Shown: piece by piece, positions 24,723 to 32,789 of the stretch | How positions within the stretch are numbered: the first letter of the stretch is position 1 | How the letters are laid out: each line of letters begins with the position of its first letter | Source: Variovorax sp. PAMC26660 | GTDB taxonomy: Bacteria > Pseudomonadota > Gammaproteobacteria > Burkholderiales > Burkholderiaceae_C | NCBI RefSeq assembly: GCF_014302995.1 | Contig: NZ_CP060295.1 | Span: forward strand, 6,191,501-6,255,500 | Direction: 5' to 3' | DNA length: 64,000 nt | The notes under the pieces: generated by a model | The model's database searches: none | The model's input: the letters and a program-made list of their open reading frames with translations, nothing else | What the model was told of the DNA's origin: nothing | Program-made: the position numbers and the translations under genes

Positions 24723-25095
24723 ATGCCACTCGCCACTGTGCTCGTCGAAGACAGCAAGACCATCAGGGACAACCTGGTTCCTGCAATGGCGGAGCTTGCC
24801 GATGCGGAGGTTGTGGCCTTCGCCGAGACAGCAGACGAGGGTGCCAGTCTGCTCGATGGCCTCTCGGATCGTTGGCAGCTCGTCGTGGTGGACTTGTTTC
24901 TGCGCGAAGGCTCCGGTTTGACCGTTTTGCGCGCATGCTTGGGACGTTTGCCCCACCAGCGCGTTGTCGTACTCACGAACTATCCGACGAAGGAGATGAG
25001 GCGCAGGAGCTTGGAGCTGGGTGCTGGGTGCAGACGCGGTTTTCGACAAGTCAGCCGAATTGGACTTGTTCTTTGAATGGTGCAGCAGGCGTTGA
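24723..25095 (+). pseudogene. Single-domain response regulator with 7-base duplication frameshift
   Basis: The receiver starts MPLATVLVEDSKTIRDN, with phospho-acceptor Asp near 57 (VVVDLFLREGSG) and VVVLTNYPT. At 25017-25030 the seven bases CTGGGTG are repeated in tandem, shifting the frame. The original frame would continue ELGADAVFDKS to TGA at 25093, giving the normal last strand and Lys. As it stands the protein ends after an unrelated tail at 25076 and lacks the conserved Lys. It could be a real mutation, a phase-variable slip, or an assembly error. Confidence 0.8.
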
Positions 25096-25179
25096 AGCTG
25101 CTTCAGCTCTGACGACGACTCCACTGCGTTCGCCCACCCTCTTCGGGTCAGGGCTGTAGGCCGTAACCTACACAGGCCT

Positions 25180-25974
25180 CTATAGCAGACCCCGGTGCGA
25201 CGCAAAGCTCACCGCCTGCGCCCGAGTGTGCGCGTGCAGCTTGCGATAGATGCTTTTCATGTTAGCGTTAACCGTTTGAGGGCTGATGGCGAGCTGTGCC
25301 GCGATGTCGGCGCTGATGTTCCCGATCGCTACCAGCCGCAACACCTCGCGTTCTCGCCCGGACAGTGATGCTCTATTGCCCGACGGACGAACAGGAGTTT
25401 CATTACCGCGCGTGTGGTCCAGGCGGCTGAGCAACCTGCGGGTCAGTGTCGGAGTGACGGCGGCTCCGCCGTTGACCACATGCAAGACGGCCTGTGCGTA
25501 GCTTTGCAGCCATGCGTTCTTGACCAGGTAGCCGGACGCGCCGAGTTCAAGTGCGCGCAGAGTCTGAGACTCATCATGGTGCGCAGAAATTGCGATGACT
25601 TCGGGTGCGCTGCGATGCTTCTTGGCCTCTTCGATCAGCTCGAAACCGCTGCCATCGTCCAGGCGGACGTCGACCATCAGCACCTCGAACTCATGCTGCA
25701 TCAGAAGGCGCCGGCCTTCCCGCAAGGTGCTGGCTTGGCCATCAAGCTGGATGCGAAGATCGTCCAGCAGCTCTTGCGCGATCACCCGTCGGATTGCGGG
25801 GTCCGGATCCACCAGCAGAACGCGCACCGGCTTGGTGTGCTGTCCTGCGAGAAAATCCGGCCACGGAAATGCTGTGACGGGGTGTAGGGCCTGTCCGTCG
25901 AATTGACCGCGCCCTGAATAATTTCTCGTCAGACCTTCATCGACTGTCAACAAGTTTTTGCACTCGCTTCGCAT
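25180..25974 (-). CDS. NarL/FixJ-family response regulator
   Basis: A 264-residue transcription factor. After an unusual 45-residue N-terminal extension comes the receiver (LLVDPDP at 53-59; phospho-acceptor Asp102 in VDVRLDDGSG; Lys in YLVKN). A LuxR-type helix-turn-helix follows at about 205-260 (LSGREREVLRLVAIG, ISPQTVNANMKSIYRKL). The start could be later, near residue 48, since the extension has no family counterpart. It faces the frameshifted receiver and kinase genes and probably formed one signalling unit with them. Confidence 0.88.
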   Translation of the reverse strand: MRSECKNLLTVDEGLTRNYSGRGQFDGQALHPVTAFPWPDFLAGQHTKPVRVLLVDPDPAIRRVIAQELLDDLRIQLDGQASTLREGRRLLMQHEFEVLMVDVRLDDGSGFELIEEAKKHRSAPEVIAISAHHDESQTLRALELGASGYLVKNAWLQSYAQAVLHVVNGGAAVTPTLTRRLLSRLDHTRGNETPVRPSGNRASLSGREREVLRLVAIGNISADIAAQLAISPQTVNANMKSIYRKLHAHTRAQAVSFASHRGLL

Positions 25975-26245
25975 TTAAGCCCCTTTGTGACGTTAATTGT
26001 TGTAGGCGGCGGACGGTAAGGCATTACGCCTCAGGGCGAAACTTTCATTCGCATTCGATTGCTTTTGTTGCTTTTGGTTTCTTCGTGTTGCATTTGATTC
26101 GGTTCTTCTCAATCCGACAGCCCGGCAATGTGCGGCACCGTACAGACGTCTGCATCTCCATCGGGTAACGATGGACCGATGCGCTTTGGAAGCAAGGCGC
26201 ACGGTATTCATTGATGAACCAGGCGAAAGCCACCGAGGTCCGAGC

Positions 26246-27363
26246 ATGCGCAACTTTCTCACCAACAACCGGGAGGAACTGGTTTCACGGTGCAAGTCGA
26301 AGGTTGCACAGCGGCCCCGCCGCGCCGCCACCGAACAGCAGCTGACCAACGGCATCCCGCTGTTCCTTGAGCAACTGATCAGAACCCTTGCCGCAGAAGA
26401 AGACGACAACACTGCCGACAGCATGAGAATCTCAGGGCCATCCGGCGGCGATTCGCTGGCCCTGTCGGAAATGGGGGTGACCGCCACAGCCCATGGCAAG
26501 GAACTGCTCAAGCTGGGGTACACCGTCGACCAGGTCGTGCACGACTATGGCGACCTTTGCCAGGCGATCACGACATGGCGTTCGAATGCGACGCGCCCTT
26601 CGCGGTCGCTGAATTCCGCACCCTGAACCGGTGCCTGGACAACGCCATCGCCGCCGCCGTCACCGAGTTCAGCTACCAGCGCGATACGCAAATTGCGCAT
26701 CAACAGAACCTCGACGCGCGCGAGCGCCTCGGCTTCCTCGTTCACGAGTTGCGCAATTCCCTGGGGACGGCGACCCTTGCCATTCATGCCCTGGAGCTTG
26801 GCAACATGACATTGGGTGGCGCCACCGGAACCGTCCTGAAGCGCAGCCTGTCGGCGATGGGCACCTTGATCAGCCAGGCACTCGCCGAGGTGCGCAGCAG
26901 CCAGCCGGAACTGCGACAGACGTTCTCCGTCGCCTCATTCATCAAGGACGCTGAAACCGCGGGCCAGTTGGTTGCGAGCGCCGCAGGCTGTGCCTTCGAG
27001 GTGCACCCGGTCGATCCCCTGTTGGCCATTCGCGGAAATCGGGAGCTGCTGCTCGCCGCGTTGGCCAATCTCCTGCAGAACGCGTTCAAGTTCACTCACG
27101 CCCACACCGACGTCGCCTTGAAGGCGCATGCGCTCGGCGAGCACGTACTGATCGAAGTCGAAGATCACTGTGGAGGGTTGCCGCCAGGGAGCGCCACCAG
27201 GATGTTCGCCCCGTTCAATCAGCACAGCCATGACAAATCCGGTCTGGGCCTGGGTCTTTCGATCGCGCGCCAAAGCGTGGAGGCCGACCTTGGCACGTTG
27301 ACCGTACAAGACGTGCCGGGCGCGGGCTGCATTTTCACCATCCGCCTGCCGCGTGACGCGTAG
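26246..27363 (+). pseudogene. RsbRD-type sensor histidine kinase with one-base frameshift
   Basis: The N-terminal part (from ATG 26246) reads as an RsbRD_N domain (LTNNREELVSRCKSK ... LGYTVDQVVHDYGDLCQAIT). At about 26570 the frame breaks. The next frame continues without overlap in meaning (MAFECDAPFAVAEFRTLNRCLDNAI), then carries the H-box (LGFLVHELRNSLG), N-box (NLLQNAFKFT), EDHCGGLPPG and GLGLGLSIA to 27363. A single missing base explains it. The downstream part could be translated from TTG 26557. Its partner is probably the response regulator at 25180 or the receiver at 24723. Confidence 0.8.
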
Positions 27364-27400
27364 TCGACGCGCTCGGCCTGGGCGGCTACCGGAAGGCAGC

Positions 27401-27513
27401 GTTTCTGAGTCGCGTGCAAATCGCAGCGGTTTGGCGTTAAATCTCTATATGAATCAGTCACTTACGAAAGAACCCGTTTTGAGAGGTTTCTGATTCACGT
27501 GCAAATAGCAGCG
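27401..27513 (-). repeat. Tn3-like transposon end candidate with paired motifs
   Basis: Two similar 28-base blocks (27401-27428 and 27486-27513, 25 of 28 bases equal) lie 85 bases apart. Read leftward each contains ATTTGCACG. An inverted, diverged counterpart with the same 85-base spacing is at 32345-32453. The site lies between the kinase and the 3' end of a transposase fragment, where a Tn3 terminal repeat would be expected. Confidence 0.55.
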
Positions 27514-27526
27514 CTGCCCCTGCCCA

Positions 27527-27940
27527 TCACCCGGCCTGGACGGCACGACGCTGCGGCGAGCTCTTGTGCAACAAGGCGTCCTCGAACTGCTCAATTCTGA
27601 AGGCGATGGTGCCGCGGAAATTGATGTGCCCGAAGTGCACCGGCCCCATACGACGCAGCCAGGCATCTTCGATCGGGTGCTTTTCCTTGCGCCAGTGATC
27701 GACGACACCCTGCACCCTCATGGTGTTCCATGCGATGACAACGTTCGTAAGCAAGGCGTGGGAGCCCGAGATCGCTCGCATTTCGTCGCGCCGACGGCCG
27801 CGCTCGGGAAGAATCCGGCCGTGGTAAATGGCACGCTGGAGCTGGTGTACCGATTCGCCCCGGTTCAACAGCGTGTGGATCTCCCGACGGAATTCGTCGT
27901 TGGTGAAGTAGTCGCACAGGAAACCGAACTCAAGCTTCAT
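27527..27940 (-). pseudogene. Tn3-family transposase C-terminal fragment
   Basis: About 137 residues ending the protein, containing the catalytic Glu region (LLNRGESVHQLQRAIYHG) and the typical GSHALLTNVVIAWNT. The frame is open upstream to 28066, but homology appears to stop near 27940, where the end of the autotransporter gene begins shortly after. It is clearly a different subgroup from the intact transposase at 60243. Upstream catalytic Asp residues are lost, so it is inactive. The 3' end faces the candidate terminal repeat at 27401-27513. Confidence 0.85.
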
Positions 27941-28007
27941 CGTCGAGCCTATTACGACAGACCCTTTGTGAGGCGTGCCCCGGCGATAGCAGACGGTTTC
28001 GAGAGAT

Positions 28008-30632
28008 TCACCACGAATACCGCATGCCGAGCTGCCCCTGGGTGCTGTTCTCGGATGTGATGCCAATGGCGCGGGTATAGGCCAGTCCGCCGTACACCGC
28101 GAACGCCCGGTTCAACTGGCCGCTGATTCCAACACCCACTTCCAGCGCGCTTGCATTGCGGCGCGTTGCGATGGTGTCGGTGAATCCGAACATGACGTCG
28201 CTGCGGCCGCTGAAGGTGTGCCAGAGGTTGGCCTTGAGATAAGGCTTCCAGGTGCCGCCTCCGCCGCTGAAAGTGCCTTGCAGTCGCGCCCCGATGCGCC
28301 CGGTCACGGCGTTGTCTCGTCCGAACTGGATCGCGGAGAGCCCGTCTTGGAAGCTGTCAATGGTGCTGCGCTGCCAGATCAACTGCGCTTGCGGCTCCAG
28401 CACGATCTGATCGCTCAACGCCAAGGGATAGCCCGCTTCGACCGACGCCGTGAGTGCTTTGGCATCCGGACGGCCGCCACGGCCGAGGATCGAGCGCACG
28501 TCGGTCTTGTACCGGCCCGCCATGAGGACCGTGTCGGTGTACCAACCACCGGCGCCGATGTGAGTCCAGTAGCCACCCAGGCTGTAGCCCTCGATCGAGA
28601 GGCGACCGACGGCCGCCTCGTGCACACCGCCGGACAAGCCGCTCACGTCGCCGCTCGCGCGCGTATACCCGCCCATCAGGCCGACCCGATCGCGCGCGCC
28701 TGAGTCGCCCCTGCCGACGTAGAAGTCGTGGCCCAGTTGCCAGCCACTCACCGAGCCATCAAAGCCGGGGTCCGCGTCGCCGCGCAGGCGCTGGTTCACG
28801 TTCCGACCGAACACCCGACCCCATGACGCTTGCACCCCTTGGCTGTCTGTCAGCAGTTGTTGATCGCCCTGACGCTCATGAAAGGTGCCCAGTTGCGACA
28901 ACCCGGCGCTGCGCAGCACTTGTGGCATCGCGGTGAAGAGCGCCACCTCGGGGCGGTAGAGATTGACCTTTTCGATGGCAATCGCGCCTGCGGGAGATCC
29001 CGAGGGCTGCGTCGCAGCAACCAGCGCGACAGCCTCGGCCATCGAGCCGACGATGGTGCCGCCGACCGCATAGCCCGACGACCGCAGATACCAACTGTCC
29101 GTATTGTTGCCAGTCGCTCCGCCACGGAACAGGCGGTATGTGAAGGCGCCGGCCTCAACGGGCCCCGTCAGCGAGAAGGCATTGGCCGCGGTCGTGCCGC
29201 CATTGACAGCCTGCACCACCAGAATGCCGTCGGCCAGCGTCAAAGCGCCGGGACCGCCGTGATTGACGACACGGATTCCCGTGATGCCGGAAGCGCTGCC
29301 GCCATCGATCACGAGCCGGTCGGCCGGCGAACTGTCGTTGCCGAGCACGGTGTTGATCTGCAGCAGCGCCCCGGTGCCGATGTAATTGCCCCGCACCGTC
29401 AATGCGCCGTAGCCATTGGCGAAGCCGGGGCCAGGCAGCCAGGTGCCCTGGTTGTTCACATTGCCGACAAAGGTGCCCGTGCCGGCCACCGTAGTCCCCG
29501 GCAACACATTGATGAGCGGAGCGGCGAGCGTGCTGTTGAAAGTGAAGGTGCCGGTCTGTACCTGGATGCTGCGCGCGAAGCTGGCATCGGTCAGCCAGGA
29601 CCAGGCATCGCCGCGCATCGTCAGGTTTTGGAAATTGCGGAACGTGTTGTCCACGGTGCCGCTACCCTCCAGAAAGGCGTCACTGAGCTTGCTGCCGATG
29701 TTGCCGTCCGCTGCGCCCTTGATGACCGACCCGGTGCGCAGAATCAATGTGCCGGTACCTTGCTGGCCCATGATGATGGCGCTGTCTCCCGCCGTGCCGC
29801 CGTGTCCTTCGAGGTAGCCGGCATTGACGAAAGTATCGTTGCCGTTCTGGCCGCGCAATGCGGCCGAGTTGGCGCTGGTCATGATGCCGCCCGCGAGGTT
29901 CTCCACGCGCGAGTAGAAGGTGGAGGCACCCGTGGTGTTGGCGTGTACGGCGTCCGCGAACCCGCTGGTGGGTGTCGTGTTGGCTCCGATGGCCCTGATG
30001 GTGCCGGTGTTGATCAGCACGTTCGTGACCAGGTTGCCGCCTTGCATGAAAACGCCTTTGGCGCCCGTGCCACTGACCGAGATGGTGCCGCTGTTGGTGA
30101 GGGAGTTGCCCGGCCCGATGCTGTAGATGCCGTGCGAGGTGCCGCCCGTGGTCGTGATGCTGCCCGTGTTCGTTAGTTGGCTGCCGGTGCTGTTGCCGCC
30201 CAAGGCGGTCGAGATGCCTGCCGTGCTCGAACTGGTGGTGCGGATGCTGCCGTTATTGGTCAGGGTGTTGTTGTTGCCCGTGGCCGCCATGGCGGCGCGA
30301 AAACCACCGGAGCCTCCCGATACCGTGATCTGTCCGTTGTTGATGATCGTGCTGCTGTCTTGCACCACCAGTGCCTGAGTGGCATTGGTATTGAGGGTTG
30401 CACCGGCATTCACGGTGATCGTGACGTTGGTGCTGCCCGGCTGGGCGGTCACGTTGGTGGCACCGCTGTTGACGCCATCACAGACGACGCTGGTGCCGGC
30501 GGCGGGCGTTGTAGTCGGAAGGCAAGCGGCATGGCCCGCGCTGGCAATCAAACCTATGAACGAGGCGACCACCACGCACCTGCTCTGGCGTGACGCACGT
30601 CGCGTCCAGATGGCTTGCTTTTTCTTGGGCAT
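28008..30632 (-). CDS. Classical (type Va) autotransporter
   Basis: An 874-residue protein. A long signal peptide (about 1-36, ending GHA) is followed by an N-terminal Cys pair and a beta-helix-like passenger (about 40-580) of repeated Asn/Thr/Gly strands such as LTNNGSI, LTNTGSI and LTNSGTI. A C-terminal autotransporter beta-barrel (about 600-874) begins near WGRVFGRNVNQRL and ends RYSW, an aromatic terminus as required for BamA recognition. It would display an adhesin-like passenger on the outer membrane. The 3' end directly abuts a transposase fragment, with only about 70 bases between homologous parts. Confidence 0.92.
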   Translation of the reverse strand: MPKKKQAIWTRRASRQSRCVVVASFIGLIASAGHAACLPTTTPAAGTSVVCDGVNSGATNVTAQPGSTNVTITVNAGATLNTNATQALVVQDSSTIINNGQITVSGGSGGFRAAMAATGNNNTLTNNGSIRTTSSSTAGISTALGGNSTGSQLTNTGSITTTGGTSHGIYSIGPGNSLTNSGTISVSGTGAKGVFMQGGNLVTNVLINTGTIRAIGANTTPTSGFADAVHANTTGASTFYSRVENLAGGIMTSANSAALRGQNGNDTFVNAGYLEGHGGTAGDSAIIMGQQGTGTLILRTGSVIKGAADGNIGSKLSDAFLEGSGTVDNTFRNFQNLTMRGDAWSWLTDASFARSIQVQTGTFTFNSTLAAPLINVLPGTTVAGTGTFVGNVNNQGTWLPGPGFANGYGALTVRGNYIGTGALLQINTVLGNDSSPADRLVIDGGSASGITGIRVVNHGGPGALTLADGILVVQAVNGGTTAANAFSLTGPVEAGAFTYRLFRGGATGNNTDSWYLRSSGYAVGGTIVGSMAEAVALVAATQPSGSPAGAIAIEKVNLYRPEVALFTAMPQVLRSAGLSQLGTFHERQGDQQLLTDSQGVQASWGRVFGRNVNQRLRGDADPGFDGSVSGWQLGHDFYVGRGDSGARDRVGLMGGYTRASGDVSGLSGGVHEAAVGRLSIEGYSLGGYWTHIGAGGWYTDTVLMAGRYKTDVRSILGRGGRPDAKALTASVEAGYPLALSDQIVLEPQAQLIWQRSTIDSFQDGLSAIQFGRDNAVTGRIGARLQGTFSGGGGTWKPYLKANLWHTFSGRSDVMFGFTDTIATRRNASALEVGVGISGQLNRAFAVYGGLAYTRAIGITSENSTQGQLGMRYSW

Positions 30633-31084
30633 GTCTCTTCTTTCTTATTGGTGGCCTCGGATTGCGACCGGCGGTCATTATTCAGGCGCGCGGCCGCTTG
30701 GGAAACCCATGAACTTGCGTCTTACTTCTTGACTGCGGGTTGCTGGTTATTGAGTGGCTCGTGGTGACTGCCTGTCTTTTGAGCATTTCATTCATGATCC
30801 AGAAGAGGCGCCGCTTCCCGAGTTCTCTCCCCCCGTTATCCACAGAGTTGTGCACGCAATCAGTGGATAGCATCGGGTGAGTGGAACTCGGCCGGGTTCA
30901 CAACAGGCGAGATACCGGCCCATCCGAGGCCGGCATTGCCCAACATCGCTTTTGAGACTGACTGTGCGAGTTGGAAGGCACGCACTTTCTTACCGCCCGC
31001 ACCGGCAAATTCCTACAGATAGAGGGTGCCGTTGTAGCTGAATAGCTGGGCAGTCAATGTCGCTGCGCCTTCAGGAATCCGTCT
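30633..31084. other. Gap with no supported gene
   Basis: These 450 bases lie upstream of the autotransporter and the 48-residue gene. They must contain the autotransporter promoter. The first 90 bases upstream of its ATG hold no strong ribosome site. I see no repeat or recognisable protein. Confidence 0.5.
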
Positions 31085-31231
31085 ATGTCCAACCAGCAAG
31101 ACAAGAAGCCGGCTCAACAGCCGCACAAGCAGCAGGATCAATCCCCGCCGGAAAAGCAGAAGCAGCAGGGCCAACCACCCCAGAAGTCGGAGCCTCAGCA
31201 AGCGACTCCCAAGCAGCACGGCAAGTCCTGA
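31085..31231 (+). CDS. 48-residue Gln/Lys/Pro-rich protein
   Basis: A very small gene: ATG 31085, CAGGAA about nine bases upstream, stop TGA at 31229-31231, then an intrinsic-type hairpin at 31246. The peptide (MSNQQDKKPAQQPHKQQ...) is almost wholly Gln, Lys, Pro and Ser, with no hydrophobic core, so it is intrinsically disordered. The clean ribosome site-gene-terminator layout supports reality. Similar short KQ-rich peptides exist in Comamonadaceae; function unknown. Confidence 0.6.
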   Translation: MSNQQDKKPAQQPHKQQDQSPPEKQKQQGQPPQKSEPQQATPKQHGKS

Positions 31232-31245
31232 ATTTTTGACGTTTC

Positions 31246-31266
31246 ATGCCCGCCTCGAGCGGGCAT
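31246..31266 (+). terminator. Intrinsic-type terminator hairpin
   Basis: ATGCCCGC-CTCGA-GCGGGCAT is a perfect 8-base stem with a five-base loop, 15 bases after the stop of the 48-residue gene. The trailing TCTT is short, so termination may be weak. Confidence 0.65.
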
Positions 31267-31268
31267 TC

Positions 31269-31538
31269 TTATGCTTGCTCAATGCACCGCTCGTCGACAT
31301 TTCTCGATGCTGCGTCAAGATCTGCACGAGGTGCTGTCGGCACAAAGATGCTATGCCTCAGGGCCCAGATGCACGCGCCCAGCCGAAGCAGCTGCTCGAC
31401 ATTGTGATCGTGGACCCCACCCTGCGCATCCTCCCGTTCAATCAGCTCTGCGATATACGAAAGCGCTGCCGTGGGTGTAAAGCCGAGACCGGCGCGCGCC
31501 ATCTCGATAGTTGTAGCAAGTACTTTAGTTTTCTCCAT
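31269..31538 (-). CDS. Small hypothetical protein
   Basis: An 89-residue acidic, mostly helical protein beginning MEKTKVLATTIEMARAGLGF. It has two Cys and no membrane segment. The ribosome site is poor and a longer TTG start is possible, so the start is unsure. It converges on the terminator of the 48-residue gene. Regular amphipathic helices (AALSYIAELIERED) argue for a real protein. No family recognised. Confidence 0.45.
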   Translation of the reverse strand: MEKTKVLATTIEMARAGLGFTPTAALSYIAELIEREDAQGGVHDHNVEQLLRLGACIWALRHSIFVPTAPRADLDAASRNVDERCIEQA

Positions 31539-31751
31539 CCCCGGAATGGTGCACGAACGGAGAGGCTCGGACAAGACGGCTTCCCATCGGCGAGGTCGGG
31601 CATCAGCAATGTTTGGTCAACTTAATGACACCACAAAGGAGCGATGGGTTTGCACCGGCTGAAGTGTCGGCAGTGCGACCGATGATTTCGGGTATACCCT
31701 TGGCTCAAGCCACTGTGATCTGCATCGAAATCGAGATCACCCCGGGTCGGG

Positions 31752-32153
31752 GTGGAAGCAATCAGGTTCTATCAGCGCAGAGGGCTGCTGCTCAAGCCAC
31801 CAAAGCCGCAGGGTGGTGTGCGTCGTTATGGCTTAGCCGATGTGCAGCGCGTGAGATTCATCAAATGTGCTCAGCGCTTGGGCTTCAGGCTTGATGAAGT
31901 TGCGGGCCCGCTGGAACTGGATTCACAGACGGACTGCGCGCAAGCGCGTCAACTGGGCTCGCAAAAGCTCGTCGAAGTGCGCGCCCGACTGCATGAGCTG
32001 CACTGCCTGGAGTCCATGCTTGTACGGCTCATAAGCACGTGTTCAGAGAGCAGTTCCCCACAATCATGCGGATTAATAGAGGGCATGTATGAGCTAGCAA
32101 GCAAACAACCGGGCGGCAGTGCCAGTACGAGCGTGTCTCAACCGTGTTGTTGA
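31752..32153 (+). pseudogene. N-terminally truncated MerR-family regulator
   Basis: Sequence resembling MerR from VEAIRFYQRRGLL onward, then RRYGLADVQRVRFIKCAQRLGF. The first 18-20 residues of the DNA-binding domain, including the first helix, have no counterpart in any frame upstream. Three cysteines in the mercury-binding positions (TDCAQA, STCSES, QSCGLI) are kept. The nearest usable start is GTG 31752. Without the first helix it should not bind DNA properly. It is related to, but clearly diverged from, merR at 20548, and no mer-type promoter is seen nearby. Confidence 0.8.
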
Positions 32154-32344
32154 GGCGACGATCCGTAGATCCAACGCGACTCGCCCGTGGCAGCTAGGAG
32201 TTTCCTCTGACCTCAAGCTGCAGCGCCGGACTCCGGGATCCCCCCGATGCTGGGCGCACAAAAAAAGTGTACCGATCGCTGTCAGGGATGTGTTGGTCCT
32301 GATGTCGACTGACTCGACCTTGAGATCGGTGGGGACGAGCAAAG

Positions 32345-32453
32345 CGTACCAATTTGCACGAAAGGGACAGGCAGAGCGAGCATCGGAAAATCGCAAGTTG
32401 TTGTTTTCATTGGAATTTTCCGCGCAAACCGTATCAATCTGCACGGAAAGGAC
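32345..32453 (+). repeat. Tn3-like end candidate with paired motifs (inverted partner)
   Basis: Two related 24-base blocks (32345-32368 and 32430-32453) of the form CGTAYCAATYTGCACGRAARGGAC lie 85 bases apart. They match the layout, though not the exact bases, of 27401-27513 in opposite orientation. Between the blocks, GGAAAATCGCAAG resembles the inner part of Tn3-family terminal repeats. Nothing else recognisable lies in 32154-32477. Confidence 0.5.
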
Positions 32454-32477
32454 GATTACCCCTACAGAGGGCTCGCC

Positions 32478-32705
32478 GTGGTGCTGGGCGGCGAGTTCCC
32501 GCAGGAGAAGAGAGCCTTCGCGGAGAACGAGGGGTTCGATCTGAAGATGAACACCTGGCGAACACTGGCACCCATGCCACGCGGCCGCCATGCCGCCGGG
32601 GCTGCGAGCGATGGCAAGTCTCTCTATGTCGCCGGCGGCTTCTTCTTGCCCGGCGGCATGGGCGGTGAGACGACCAGCGAACTCATGGCGTTCAGCCTAC
32701 CCTGA
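32478..32705 (+). pseudogene. Kelch-repeat protein 3' fragment
   Basis: About 75 residues containing Kelch signatures: NTWRTLAPMPRGRHAAGAAS followed by SLYVAGGFF, the Trp-spacing and double-Gly of one beta-propeller blade, then a short end. Upstream blades are missing; the frame begins at the Tn3-like end candidate. It is the tail of a larger Kelch/galactose-oxidase-like gene cut by the transposon event. No product expected. Confidence 0.65.
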
Positions 32706-32789
32706 GGCGGCATCTAGACGCCGGGCTGTCCCTCCGGTCGGGCGTGGAGCTGGGGACGCGGCCGTCAGGCCCCTGAAGCATGCAAAGGG

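Noticed and set aside
28830..30176. 448-codon frame antisense to the autotransporter
   Set aside because: Shadow of the repeat-rich passenger; the opposite strand encodes clear signal, passenger and barrel.
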